A stretch of 51,396 nt of DNA from Dyella silvatica (GTDB taxonomy: Bacteria > Pseudomonadota > Gammaproteobacteria > Xanthomonadales > Rhodanobacteraceae): contig NZ_JAPDPE010000020.1 in assembly GCF_026283955.1 (NCBI RefSeq), forward strand, positions 1-51,396. The letters are read 5' to 3'. Position 1 is the stretch's first letter, and every line of letters starts with the position of its first letter. The translations under genes and the position numbers were made by a program. The notes beneath the pieces are model-generated. The model had not been told where the DNA came from. It did not search any database and was given only the letters and a program-made list of their open reading frames with translations. This document shows, in pieces, positions 17,866-26,512 of this stretch.

Positions 17866-19515
17866 ATGGTTCGTTTTACTCGTCGCGAATTTCTAGTCAC
17901 CGCCGCATCGGCCTTGGGCGCCGCGGCTTTTCCACTGACCTCATCGTGGGCGTCACCAGTGCCGCCGGTAAAGCCGCGGCCAACGGCAAAATACACCCGT
18001 CACAATGTCGCCAGCCCTGAAGGCCAGAAGATGCTGGCCAGCTATGCCAAAGGCGTCGAAGCGATGCTGAAGCTTCCGGCCGATCATCCGCAAAACTGGT
18101 TCCGTAACGCCTTCGTCCACCTCATGGATTGCCCACACGGAAACTGGTGGTTCTATGCCTGGCATCGCGGCTATGTCGGCTATTTCGAACAAACCATCCG
18201 CGCATTGAGCGGCAACGACCAGTTTGCGATGCCTTACTGGGACTGGACCCAGCATCCGGAAATTCCCAGCGGCATGTTCGACGGCGTGCTCAGCCCGACC
18301 GACCACGCCTATGAACCCTATACCGGCAACCTGGCTGTATTCAGCTCGTTTATCAAGCCGACCTTGAGCGGCTATTGGGATCGCCTTTCGCCCGCGCAGC
18401 GCACCCAATTGGATGCCCGCGGCTATCCGACTTTCGATGACCTGTGGAACGATGTCACCGGTTACAGCGTTGCCGTCAAAGCGGGGATTTCCGGCAACGA
18501 ATCCTTCGCCACCACCTGCGCCGCCCGTTATCTTTCGCGCAGCAATCCCAAACTCGATCCCAAGACCACCTACGACGTGTCGCCGTTTGTCGTTCTCTCG
18601 GGCCTGGCGCCCATCGACTTTTACAACGACGAAACCCTGCAGAGCTTCTCCAGCTCCAAAACGCCGTCGCATAACACCCCGCCAAGCGGTGCGACCAAGT
18701 TCTGCATTATCGAGGGTTTCCCGCACAACAAAGTTCACAACTGCATTGGCGGCGTGGGTCCGCTCGATCCGGGGCCATACGGCAACATGACCAACTTTCT
18801 GTCGCCGATCGATCCGATCTTCTTCCTGCACCATGCGAACATCGATCGACTGTGGGACCTGTGGACCCGCAAGCAGAAGCATTGGAACCTGCCTTACCTG
18901 CCCACCGGCAAAGATCTCGAAGACCTGGCCAACGAGCCCTTTTTGTTCTACGTCGACGGCAAGGGCAACCCCGTCGGCCCCAGCAAGGCGGGCGACTATT
19001 TCAACACCGAAGCGTTCGACTACGACTACACCCCGGGGTTTGGCGAAGCCATGCTGCAGTTGCGCGGCCCGCTGCTTAAAGCCGCCCAGGTGGAACCGCT
19101 CAGGGGCACAGTGAGTGCCAACGCCGGGTCTGTCTCGGTACCGAGCGACTTGATTCAAAGCCATCTGGCCAACATGCAGCAGAAGCCGCTGGTCGCCGAA
19201 GTCACCTTGCCGCGACCCGATGGCGTAGCCACTGCGCGTGAGTTCGATGTGCTGGTCAATGCACCCGAAGGCGTAACCCAGGTATCGGCCGACAGCCCCT
19301 ACTACGCGGGTACCATCGCCTTCTTTGGCCCCATCATGGCGGGTATGAAGATGTCCACCGAAACGACCTTTGCCATCCCGCTGCCGAAGACGCTACGCGC
19401 ATTCAGCGGGTTGGGGGCGGCCAAGGCCACCACGTTGAACATCCGGGTGGTGCCATCGGGCGGGCAAGGCGGCACCGCGCCGACCCTGCAGGCCATTTCG
19501 ATCAAGGCCCTGTAA
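17866..19515 (+). CDS. Tat-exported tyrosinase / polyphenol oxidase
   Basis: A 549-residue type-3 copper oxidase that should oxidise phenols with oxygen, outside the cytoplasm. A Tat signal (FTRREFLVTAASALGAAAF) ends near residue 30. The CuA ligands are H85, H91 and H100 within FVHLMDCPHGNWWFYAWHRG. C89 sits three residues after H85 like the thioether cysteine of catechol oxidases. CuB has H287 and H291 in PHNKVHN and H322/H323 in FFLHHANIDRLWDLW. The C-terminal 150 residues form a beta-rich extension. I chose the ATG at 17866 for the signal and the AGGGGG ribosome binding site. A small exported gene follows after 4 bases. Confidence 0.93.
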   Translation: MVRFTRREFLVTAASALGAAAFPLTSSWASPVPPVKPRPTAKYTRHNVASPEGQKMLASYAKGVEAMLKLPADHPQNWFRNAFVHLMDCPHGNWWFYAWHRGYVGYFEQTIRALSGNDQFAMPYWDWTQHPEIPSGMFDGVLSPTDHAYEPYTGNLAVFSSFIKPTLSGYWDRLSPAQRTQLDARGYPTFDDLWNDVTGYSVAVKAGISGNESFATTCAARYLSRSNPKLDPKTTYDVSPFVVLSGLAPIDFYNDETLQSFSSSKTPSHNTPPSGATKFCIIEGFPHNKVHNCIGGVGPLDPGPYGNMTNFLSPIDPIFFLHHANIDRLWDLWTRKQKHWNLPYLPTGKDLEDLANEPFLFYVDGKGNPVGPSKAGDYFNTEAFDYDYTPGFGEAMLQLRGPLLKAAQVEPLRGTVSANAGSVSVPSDLIQSHLANMQQKPLVAEVTLPRPDGVATAREFDVLVNAPEGVTQVSADSPYYAGTIAFFGPIMAGMKMSTETTFAIPLPKTLRAFSGLGAAKATTLNIRVVPSGGQGGTAPTLQAISIKAL

Positions 19516-19519
19516 AACC

Positions 19520-19909
19520 ATGCGCCTGCCCGCCGTTGCATGCCTGTTGTTTGCGCTGATGGCGCAGAACGGGCATGCCGCGGCGGAGCAGGTCATCACC
19601 CTGCCGTTGCCGCATGCACTGCAAGTGGGCGACACCGCCTGGATCCAGGTGCAGGTCGGCGTCATCGGCCCCGGCCAGGAAATCGAGCTGACCACCGCCT
19701 CAGGCCGCGAGCTCGGCGTCATTTCACCGTACGGCGTGCGCTTAGGGCAAGCATCCGGTATCTATACGCTGCCCGTGCCCGCCGATGCGATCCGCGATGA
19801 TCGAATCGCGCTGCGGCTGACGATAACCCAGGCCGGCACCGCCGCACGCGCGCCGACGATGCAAGAAGTACGCAGCGTCAAGCTCATTCTCAACCGCGAT
19901 TCGCACTGA
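19520..19909 (+). CDS. Small exported partner of the tyrosinase
   Basis: A 129-residue protein with a Sec signal peptide (MRLPAVACLLFALMAQNGHA). The mature domain of about 108 residues is beta-rich (TAWIQVQVGVIGPGQEIELT, SGIYTLPVPADAIRDDRIAL) and has no cysteine or copper motif. It starts 4 bases after the tyrosinase stop, so translation is coupled. Bacterial tyrosinases often need a helper such as MelC1 for copper loading or export. This protein is not a MelC1 homologue by eye, but its position makes an accessory role plausible. Confidence 0.78.
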   Translation: MRLPAVACLLFALMAQNGHAAAEQVITLPLPHALQVGDTAWIQVQVGVIGPGQEIELTTASGRELGVISPYGVRLGQASGIYTLPVPADAIRDDRIALRLTITQAGTAARAPTMQEVRSVKLILNRDSH

Positions 19910-19992
19910 AGCGGAAGGCGCTTGAATCAGTCATGCATCGCTTGGCGGCCAAACCGCCGGTAATCCACCGCGATGATTGTCACGCGAATTAT

Positions 19993-20092
19993 TTGACGAC
20001 ACCCGCCGCAACTGACTAGCCTATGCGCCAAGATTATCGGCACTGATTGCCGACCCCAGCAAAGCCCTCCGCTTAACGCGAGGGCTTTTTTG
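19993..20092 (+). ncRNA. Candidate short non-coding RNA with two hairpins
   Basis: A TTGACG box at 19993-19998 and a weak TAGCCT 18 bases later would start a transcript near 20029. It would contain a perfect hairpin, TCGGCA and TGCCGA around CTGAT (20037-20053), then an intrinsic terminator ending in six Ts at about 20091. No ribosome binding site or frame is present. It could instead just be the 3' end of the tyrosinase transcript. Confidence 0.35.
20061..20092 (+). terminator. Intrinsic terminator, first of a tandem pair
   Basis: AAAGCCCTC and GAGGGCTTT pair around a 10-base loop and are followed by a run of six Ts. It lies about 150 bases after the tyrosinase partner gene. Confidence 0.85.
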
Positions 20093-20108
20093 TTGCTACC
20101 GCCCATGA

Positions 20109-20142
20109 AAAGCTCTCCCTGCTTGCAGCGAGGGCTTTTTTG
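20109..20142 (+). terminator. Intrinsic terminator, second of a tandem pair
   Basis: AAGCTCTC and GAGGGCTT pair with one G-U wobble, followed by TTTTTTG. The right arm and tail, CGAGGGCTTTTTTGTT, are identical to those of the first terminator 50 bases earlier, so the pair probably arose by duplication. Confidence 0.75.
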
Positions 20143-20173
20143 TTTCGCGTCTTGCACTCAAGGTGACATCGCC

Positions 20174-20779
20174 ATGAATCAGCCCACCCATCCGTCACAA
20201 ACCGCTTCCAGTGCCAGCCTCACGGAAGCGAAAGCCAGCACCGCCGCAACACCCATAGACTTGCCGCAGCGACGCAAAGCCCGCGTCCATCTCATCGTCG
20301 GCCCGGTCGGCGCAGGAAAATCGACCTACGCCTTGCAACTGGCTCAGCAACACAACGCCGTGCGTTTGAATCTTGACGACTGGATCGCCGAACTCTTTAG
20401 CCAGGATCGTCCGCATGAAGACACCATGGCTTGGTATATCGAACGCACTAGGCGATGCCTCAGGCAAATCTGGAAGATCAGCCAAAGCCTGATCGGCGTG
20501 GGCACCGATGTCGTGCTTGAGATCGGCCTGATCCAGCGGCATGAACGTGAAGCCTTCTGCGCTCAAATAGACGAGCAAGCCATCGACCTCACGCTTTATG
20601 TGCTGGATGCGCCCAGAGATATTCGTCGCCAACGCGTGCAGCAGCGCAATGCCGAAAAGGGCGCGACGTTCTCGATGGTCGTACCCGCCGAGATTTTTGA
20701 ACTCGCCAGCGACCTATGGCAGCCGCCGATGGCAGCGGACTGCGCTGGCCGCGATGTGCGCTTCGTCGAGCTGGAGTGA
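20174..20779 (+). CDS. Small P-loop ATPase / kinase-like protein
   Basis: A 201-residue soluble protein of the AAA_33 (polynucleotide-kinase/zeta-like) type. The Walker A GPVGAGKST is at 43-51, LNLDDW at 66-70 is the usual substrate-side aspartate motif, and the lid region is RQRVQQRNAEKG near 155-166. Enzymes of this fold phosphorylate nucleic acid ends, small molecules or antibiotics; this one's substrate is unknown. The first 35 residues are low-complexity. I chose the ATG at 20174 because AAGGTGA precedes it and the earlier frame runs through the terminators. It is monocistronic. Confidence 0.8.
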   Translation: MNQPTHPSQTASSASLTEAKASTAATPIDLPQRRKARVHLIVGPVGAGKSTYALQLAQQHNAVRLNLDDWIAELFSQDRPHEDTMAWYIERTRRCLRQIWKISQSLIGVGTDVVLEIGLIQRHEREAFCAQIDEQAIDLTLYVLDAPRDIRRQRVQQRNAEKGATFSMVVPAEIFELASDLWQPPMAADCAGRDVRFVELE

Positions 20780-20912
20780 AACACCGCAGGGACAGCCACT
20801 GACCTGCGCAGCGACCATGTCAGGCGGCGCCAGGGCAAATAGCAAAACGTGACGAGCCCTTCGTGGGGAAGATCCGATCAAACGGAATGGCCGGGCTTCG
20901 ATCGACACCTCG

Positions 20913-21797
20913 TCAGAAACGCAATTGCGAGATGAAGGCACGACCGGTCGGCCCGGGAAGCGCGTCCTTGCGATAAACCACGTGCATGGGAAGAAACACA
21001 TCGCGGGCAATCCCCTCGACGTTGATCTTCACTAAAGCTCCCGCGTCGAGATCCTTCTTGACCATATGCAAGGGCATATGTCCCCAGCCCAATCCCGCGT
21101 TCAAAAAAGCGTGCTTGGCACCGAGGTCGGCGAGGCGCCAGGTGAGTGGCGAGAGCACGCCGAAAGTCCTGCCGTCAGACAACGGTGTGCGATCGGTAAG
21201 CACTAGCTGTATCTGCTTCTCGACCAGCTTTTTGCTGACCACCCCCTTGTGCTTGGCCAACGGATGCGATGGCGCCACCACGGTGATAAAGGGCAGATCG
21301 ATCAGCGGCTCCGCGGCAAGCTCATCGGGTATCACCGGCAGCGAGCCCACGATGCCGATGCGGCACACCCCATCCATCACGGGCCGGATCACCCCGCCCA
21401 GCGCCTCCACATAAACGCGCAAGGGCGTATTGGGAAAAAACTCGCGGCAATAACCGGCGGCACGGGTAAGCCCTTCCATCGGATACATCACGTCCACCGC
21501 CACCGAGAGTTCGGGCTCCAAACCCTCTTTCATGGAACGCGCGCGCGCCTTGAAGCCATCCATCTGATCGGCCACGCCACGCGCCTCGGTCAGCAGCGCC
21601 ACGCCCACTTCCGTCAGCTTGGGAAAGCGCTCCCTGCGATCGAACAGCGTCACGCCTAGCTGGGCTTCGAGATTCAGCAGCGTCTGGCTCACCACCGATT
21701 GCGCGCGCCGCAGCTTGCGGCCGGCGGCGGAAAAACTGCCCTCTTCGGCGGCGGCAATGAAGGTGCGCAGCTGGTCCAGCGTGACGGCGTCAAGCAT
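20913..21797 (-). CDS. LysR-family regulator of the pirin operon
   Basis: A 294-residue LysR protein. The helix-turn-helix is at residues 5-62 (LDQLRTFIAAAEEGSFSAAG, AQSVVSQTLLNLEAQLG) and the co-inducer domain at 90-290. It is transcribed divergently from the pirin-DoxX-reductase operon with 98 bases between starts, the standard layout for a LysR protein and its target. I chose the ATG at 21797 so the protein starts MLDAVTLDQLRTF; the frame extends upstream through the operator. A perfect inverted repeat lies 4 bases upstream of its start. Confidence 0.9.
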   Translation of the reverse strand: MLDAVTLDQLRTFIAAAEEGSFSAAGRKLRRAQSVVSQTLLNLEAQLGVTLFDRRERFPKLTEVGVALLTEARGVADQMDGFKARARSMKEGLEPELSVAVDVMYPMEGLTRAAGYCREFFPNTPLRVYVEALGGVIRPVMDGVCRIGIVGSLPVIPDELAAEPLIDLPFITVVAPSHPLAKHKGVVSKKLVEKQIQLVLTDRTPLSDGRTFGVLSPLTWRLADLGAKHAFLNAGLGWGHMPLHMVKKDLDAGALVKINVEGIARDVFLPMHVVYRKDALPGPTGRAFISQLRF

Positions 21798-21800
21798 ATG

Positions 21801-21817
21801 TATCGTCCAAAACGATA
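21801..21817. promoter_or_regulatory. LysR-type operator between lysR and pirin genes
   Basis: TATCGT and ACGATA are exact inverted arms with a 5-base spacer. The core T(21803)-N11-A(21815) fits the LysR consensus. It sits directly at the LysR start, suited to autorepression, and 79 bases before the pirin start, suited to activation. Its use by this regulator is inference. Confidence 0.65.
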
Positions 21818-21895
21818 GATTGAATCGAAATATATAGGCTATTCGGATGCATGGACAAGGCCTAGCCTTTCTCCATCGCAGACGAGGACGCCCCC

Positions 21896-22768
21896 ATGAA
21901 CGCTGTTGCTTCCCTTCTATCGCCATCCGTACCGACCGCCGAGCGGGTGACCACGCCACGCAAGATCCGTACGGTCACCACCGGTTATCACCACGGCCCG
22001 ATCACCCGCCTGGTCAGCCCTTCCGATCTCGGCCAGTGGATCAAGCCCTTTGTGTTCCTGGATGCCGGCGTGGTGCCGCCATCGAGTCAACCCTTGTTCG
22101 GCATCCATCCGCAGTCGGGCATCGCCACCTTGACGGTCGTACTGGAAGGCCAACTGGCCTACGAGGACACCACCGGCAAGCAAGGCGAAGTGCTGGCGGG
22201 TGGCCTGGAATGGATGAAGGCGGCGGGCGGGGTCTGGCACGACGGCTACGTCACCGGCCATACGCCGATGAAGCTTTTCCAGCTCTGGGTCGCCTTGCCA
22301 CCGGAGCTGGAAAACGGCAACCCGGAAAGCCAATACATCGCACCCGAAGATGTCCCCAGCGTGGGTCCGGTGCGCGTTCTGCTTGGACACTACCAGGGCA
22401 CGAGCAGCCCGATCCGTTCACCCGCCGGCATCACCTATCTGCATGTGCGCCTGAAGGCCGGCGAGCACTGGCGCTTTCAGCCAAAGCCCAACGAGACCGT
22501 GGCGTGGATGGCCTTGCACCAAGGCACGAGCACGATGCCTGAAGGCCTCAACGCCGGCGACCTGGTCATCTTTGAAGAAGATGAGCATGCCATCGACATC
22601 GTGGCCCATGACGACATGTCCTTTGTACTCGGCGCCGCCGTCAAACACCCCTACCCCTTAGTCATGGGCAAGTACTCCGTCCATACCAACGCTCGCGCTC
22701 TCGCCCAAGGCGAAGCGCAGATCGCCAGCATCGGCCGCCAGCTACGCGCTGTCGGCCGCCTGAAGTAA
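21896..22768 (+). CDS. Pirin-family cupin protein
   Basis: A 290-residue bicupin of the pirin family. HPQSGIATLTVVLEGQLAYED contains the first metal-binding histidines and GGLEWMKAAGGVWHDGY the rest of the N-terminal cupin site. The C-terminal cupin spans about 170-280. Some pirins are quercetin 2,3-dioxygenases and others are redox sensors; this one could be either. It is first in an operon with DoxX and a dinucleotide-binding protein, under the divergent LysR gene. A GAGGACG element precedes the ATG. Confidence 0.92.
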   Translation: MNAVASLLSPSVPTAERVTTPRKIRTVTTGYHHGPITRLVSPSDLGQWIKPFVFLDAGVVPPSSQPLFGIHPQSGIATLTVVLEGQLAYEDTTGKQGEVLAGGLEWMKAAGGVWHDGYVTGHTPMKLFQLWVALPPELENGNPESQYIAPEDVPSVGPVRVLLGHYQGTSSPIRSPAGITYLHVRLKAGEHWRFQPKPNETVAWMALHQGTSTMPEGLNAGDLVIFEEDEHAIDIVAHDDMSFVLGAAVKHPYPLVMGKYSVHTNARALAQGEAQIASIGRQLRAVGRLK

Positions 22769-22821
22769 ATCCAGTCCATCGATTTCACCGACTCCATCAC
22801 CTCAAAGAGAGAGAAACCATC

Positions 22822-23268
22822 ATGAACACCAAGATCGAAACCGCTAGCTACAGCACCGCCACCGGCCGTGCCGAAGCCACCTCGAAGCTGACCCTGAAGA
22901 ACGCCACCGAGCTGCTGGGTCGCGTACTGATCGTCGGCCTGTTCCTGCTCTCCGGCGTGGGCAAGATCAGCGCCTATGCCGCTACCGCCGGCTACATGGC
23001 TTCCGTCGGCGTGCCCGGCGCGGTACTTCCGCTGGTCATCGCCACCGAAGTGCTGGGTTCGCTGGCCATCATTCTGGGTTGGAAAACCCGCATCGTTTCG
23101 TTCCTGCTGGCAGGCTTCACCTTGCTCACCGGCATCCTGTTCCACAACCACTTCGCCGATCAGATGCAGATGATCATGTTCCTGAAGAACGTATCGATCG
23201 CCGGCGCCTTCCTGCTGCTAACCGTCCATGGCGCGGGCCCGATCAGCCTCGACCACAAGTCGCGCTAA
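22822..23268 (+). CDS. DoxX-family membrane protein
   Basis: A 148-residue protein with a 30-residue soluble N-terminus and four transmembrane helices. LLGRVLIVGLFLLSGVGKIS is the DoxX signature start, and ILFHNHFADQMQMIMFLKNV lies before the last helix. DoxX proteins are associated with redox homeostasis and quinone or thiol metabolism at the inner membrane. It starts 53 bases after the pirin gene. Purine-rich AGAGAGAGAAACC serves as ribosome binding site. Confidence 0.9.
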   Translation: MNTKIETASYSTATGRAEATSKLTLKNATELLGRVLIVGLFLLSGVGKISAYAATAGYMASVGVPGAVLPLVIATEVLGSLAIILGWKTRIVSFLLAGFTLLTGILFHNHFADQMQMIMFLKNVSIAGAFLLLTVHGAGPISLDHKSR

Positions 23269-23323
23269 TCCCTCACTCCCATCCCATCGACCATCCCATC
23301 GACGACTCACCAGGAGACCTCTC

Positions 23324-23941
23324 ATGAGCTACGCCATTATCGGATCAGGCGCCATTGGCAGCGCCCTCGCCACACAGTTCACCCGCAGCAAGATCAAGAC
23401 CGTCATCAGCAATCGTCGCGGAGCCGCCTCACTGGAAGACGCAGCGCAAGCATTCGGTACCAGCGTAAGTGCCGCGGAAACCGCCGACGCTCTCGATGCG
23501 GAAGTGATCATCCTCGCCATCCCGTTCGATTCGGTAGGCGAAGTCGCCAAACTGCGCCATGACTGGTCCGGCAAGATCGTGGTGGATGCCACCAATGCGA
23601 TCGAGTTCCCCGCCTTCAAACCGCTGGATCTTGGCGGGCGCCCCTCCAGCCAGGTCGTGGCGGCACAGTTCAACGGCGCCAAGATCGTCAAGGCGTTCAA
23701 TACGCTGCCAGCCGCCGTGCTCACGGAGGAGCCGCGGCGCAGCGATGGCAATCGTACGATTTTCGTTGCAGGCGATCACGCCGATGCCAACGAGCAGATC
23801 GCCTCGCTCGTCACCTCGCTCGGCTTCAGCCCCATCACCTTGGGCAAGCTTGCCGAAGGCGGTTTGCTGCAGCAGTTCGGCGGCGCGCTGGCGATACATA
23901 GCCTGATCAAGCAACGCCAGGGCAAGCTGCCACATGCCTGA
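23324..23941 (+). CDS. NADPH/F420-type dinucleotide-binding reductase
   Basis: A 205-residue Rossmann protein of the F420-dependent NADP reductase/YqcI-like group. The dinucleotide motif GSGAIGSALA is at residues 7-16, and VVDATNAIEF with KAFNTLPAAVL are the family blocks after it. It probably binds NADP(H) and reduces an unknown small substrate. I chose the ATG at 23324, preceded by CAGGAGACC. It is last in the LysR-controlled operon, and a strong shared terminator follows. Confidence 0.88.
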   Translation: MSYAIIGSGAIGSALATQFTRSKIKTVISNRRGAASLEDAAQAFGTSVSAAETADALDAEVIILAIPFDSVGEVAKLRHDWSGKIVVDATNAIEFPAFKPLDLGGRPSSQVVAAQFNGAKIVKAFNTLPAAVLTEEPRRSDGNRTIFVAGDHADANEQIASLVTSLGFSPITLGKLAEGGLLQQFGGALAIHSLIKQRQGKLPHA

Positions 23942-23992
23942 GCAGGGACTCGGAAAGATCGTTGCGCTGACCCGCGCCAAGTACCTGGGACG

Positions 23993-24017
23993 ACCCAGCG
24001 GCAAATCGCCGCTGGGT
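23993..24017. terminator. Bidirectional hairpin terminator
   Basis: ACCCAGCGGC and GCCGCTGGGT form a perfect 10-bp stem with a 5-base loop. It lies between the converging reductase and protease genes, 51 bases past one stop and 17 past the other. T-rich tails are short on both sides. Confidence 0.7.
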
Positions 24018-24034
24018 TTACTCATGAACCCAGC

Positions 24035-26035
24035 TCAATGCTCCTTGAGCTGAATGTCTTTCAGCAACAGATCGAGCTTGGGCTTCATCGCGTCCTGCGG
24101 CTGGGTACCGGCCATCACGTAGTACACCGAGTACAACACGTTGGATGCGGCATCCCCGGCCGGCGCGGCGATATTGGTTTCGCCATCGGTGGTGTAGGCC
24201 ACGCCCTCGTAAGGGTGGCGGCGCTTTGCCAACTTGTCCCAATAGCTCTTGAAGCCGTCGTCCATATCGTTAGGCGGAACGACATTGCGTTCGATATGCA
24301 CGCGGTCCGGGTCGTGCACACTGGCCTTCATCGACAGCGTGTTCACATCCCACACGACTTTGCCATGATCGGGCAGAAACCCGGTACCCACGGTCAGCGT
24401 GCTGTCCGGCTCGATCTTCTGCAGCTCTGGCGTAAAGGCAAAGGCCAGCCGCTTCGAGGCATAGCTGAAGCGATGCTGGTAGTCGATATCGATATGGATG
24501 TCCTTAAACCCGGCAGGCAACAGCGCGGTGTTCTGTAGATAGTCTTTCCACTGTGCCAGGGTGCCCGAGTAACCCACCGAGACGAAGTCGGTAAGCGTAC
24601 GCAGGTCAGCCGTATTGTCATAACTTTGCCCCGGCAAAGCGAACCGCAGCAGCATCGCGTAGCCATTCGGTACCGGCAGCGAGTAAGTGACGATCTTGGC
24701 GTTGGCATACGGCATCGTCCATACACGCAGTTGCCAGCGACGCTGCCATTGATCCGTATACACCGTGTCGGTCAGCGGCTTGCCCAGCGAGGTAATGCGG
24801 ATCTTCTCCGAACCCACCTCGCGCGTGAAGATGCCCAGTTTGCATAGCTGTTCGGCAAGCGCGGCCGGATCGTTGTAAAGCTTGCTGGCCGGCAAGGTAT
24901 CCGGACGGCGCAGGTGCAGAAAGAAGGTGTGGTTCAACACCCCGGTTTCTACATAGCCGTTCGCGGCCAGCGACATGACATTGCCTTCCTTGACGTTCAA
25001 GCTCCAATCGCCAGTGCTGTTGCGCGTAATCAGCGCGGGCAAGCTATTCATCCAGGACCCGCCATACAGCAGCCGGTTCGAGCCGTCGCCGTGCGGGAAC
25101 AATTTGTCGGCATCCTTGGCCAGGATTTCCTTGAGCTGCGCGTCCACGTAATCGTCGAACCGCTTCTGGTACGCGCTGTAGAAATCGGCGAGGCCGAGCG
25201 GCAGCGCGAAATTGCTCTTGATCTGGTTGCTCAGCGTCGTGCTGAAGATGTCGAGCTGATAGGTCACGCGCTTGTCGATCACCGCCTGGCCGGAAGGTGC
25301 ATTCAACACATCGCCGATCTGCAGCGCATAGTTGAGATTCTCGTTGGCCGATTTCATCAGCACCACGCCGATGACCTTGCCCTCTTTGCTGAGCAACGGG
25401 CCACCACTGTTGCCGGGCGAAGCGGCGGCAGAAAAGCGCATCCACTTCCAGACGCCGTCTTGCTGTTCTGGCGTATCGGAGGTGTACAGGCCATCGCGAA
25501 TCACCACGCCGGTGCCCAGCGCATTGCCGACGGCATAAACCTCTTGATTGAGTACCGGCTTGGTGTCGACTTCCAGCGGAGCAGGCGCAGGATCGCCAAT
25601 GAGCGAGAACACCACGAAATCGCGGCGCAGGTCGAACTTCTCTACTTTGTCGATTGCATAGACATGGCCACTGGCATCACGCAGCGAAGGCTGCCCCCAC
25701 AGGCTATCCACGCCGGCCAGCAACACATGGCCCGCGGTGATATAGCGATTGTGGCCAATCGCGAAGGCGGTGCCGATGGAGTAGTACTTGTCATTGCGCT
25801 CCTGAAAAGGGAGCAGATCCAGCGGCAGGGGTTTTTCGTAAGTCAGCGGATCGTCGACCGGCTTGGCCGCCACCACCTCGAAGGTAGCGCCCTGAATCTT
25901 TGGCAGCAGGGACGCATCCAGGCTCGCGGCATGCACCGCGAACACCGCCGTCAAACTGAGCAACACCATGGCTCCACGCAGCACCGCCAAGGCCATTCCA
26001 TTAGCCCGCCCCAAGCATTTCATCGTTTTGGACAT
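24035..26035 (-). CDS. Large exported trypsin-fold serine protease
   Basis: A protein of about 666 residues. A signal peptide (MALAVLRGAMVLLSLTAVFAVHA) is cleaved near residue 36. The S1 protease domain covers about 80-265. Its catalytic triad is H103 in YITAGHVLL, D139 in LRRDFVVFSL and S210 in ASPGNSGGPLL. After that come about 400 residues of unrecognised domain with predicted alpha and beta content and many aromatic residues. No PDZ domain is visible, unlike DegP. I chose the ATG at 26035 as the nearest start before the signal; other in-frame ATGs lie up to 26050 and beyond. It faces the sigma-54 region divergently. Confidence 0.82.
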   Translation of the reverse strand: MSKTMKCLGRANGMALAVLRGAMVLLSLTAVFAVHAASLDASLLPKIQGATFEVVAAKPVDDPLTYEKPLPLDLLPFQERNDKYYSIGTAFAIGHNRYITAGHVLLAGVDSLWGQPSLRDASGHVYAIDKVEKFDLRRDFVVFSLIGDPAPAPLEVDTKPVLNQEVYAVGNALGTGVVIRDGLYTSDTPEQQDGVWKWMRFSAAASPGNSGGPLLSKEGKVIGVVLMKSANENLNYALQIGDVLNAPSGQAVIDKRVTYQLDIFSTTLSNQIKSNFALPLGLADFYSAYQKRFDDYVDAQLKEILAKDADKLFPHGDGSNRLLYGGSWMNSLPALITRNSTGDWSLNVKEGNVMSLAANGYVETGVLNHTFFLHLRRPDTLPASKLYNDPAALAEQLCKLGIFTREVGSEKIRITSLGKPLTDTVYTDQWQRRWQLRVWTMPYANAKIVTYSLPVPNGYAMLLRFALPGQSYDNTADLRTLTDFVSVGYSGTLAQWKDYLQNTALLPAGFKDIHIDIDYQHRFSYASKRLAFAFTPELQKIEPDSTLTVGTGFLPDHGKVVWDVNTLSMKASVHDPDRVHIERNVVPPNDMDDGFKSYWDKLAKRRHPYEGVAYTTDGETNIAAPAGDAASNVLYSVYYVMAGTQPQDAMKPKLDLLLKDIQLKEH

Positions 26036-26320
26036 ATGCATCCCATGCATGAAAGCCGCCGCCGGCACCCCCACCGGGCATCCTGCTCGCGACGGATCGC
26101 GCATCATGGCATGGGTCTGGCGGGCGCTACTACTGGCCATAGGGCAGTGACGGCGCTATTTCTTGCGCCCCTGCAATGGCGCGACAAGGACGTCCCTAAA
26201 TAGATGTCTGTTTCAGGCGGTAAAGCGAAAGCGCGCCCATCTCGACACGAGCTTTGATACGCCCGCCGACCAGGCGCATGTCATCCCGCCCAAAAACCTG
26301 CACTGCCGCCCTCGCCTGAT

Positions 26321-26384
26321 AGCGGACATGCACTGTCCGCTGTCCGTGCCATGTCCGGACAAACACCTGCATCGTCCGCGGACA
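26321..26384. promoter_or_regulatory. Cluster of TGTCCG/CGGACA dyads (candidate activator sites)
   Basis: Three inverted repeats lie within 64 bases. The first is AGCGGACA-N5-TGTCCGCT (26321-26341), the second TGTCCGGACA (26352-26361), the third GTCCGCGGAC (26374-26383), plus a lone TGTCCG at 26341-26346. Left-facing half-sites at 26341, 26352 and 26374 are 11 and 22 bases apart, on one face of the helix. The cluster ends about 70 bases before a sigma-54 promoter, where enhancer-binding activators normally bind. Confidence 0.72.
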
Positions 26385-26452
26385 GTCGACACCGCCGCAG
26401 GGACAACCAGGATGATGGCTTAAGAATGCGGCCTGCCGAGGATCTGAGCTGT

Positions 26453-26467
26453 TGGCACGGCCTTTGC
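26453..26467 (+). promoter_or_regulatory. Perfect sigma-54 (RpoN) promoter
   Basis: TGGCACG-GCCT-TTGC matches the consensus TGGCACG-N4-TTGC at every defined position, with GG and GC spaced as required. Transcription should start about 12 bases after the GC, near 26479, leaving a 34-base leader before the 28-codon gene. I found no second match of this quality in the intergenic regions I read. Confidence 0.85.
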
Positions 26468-26512
26468 CATAGATACCTCGAAAGCTTCATTTCCCACTTA
26501 CGGAGTACTGCC

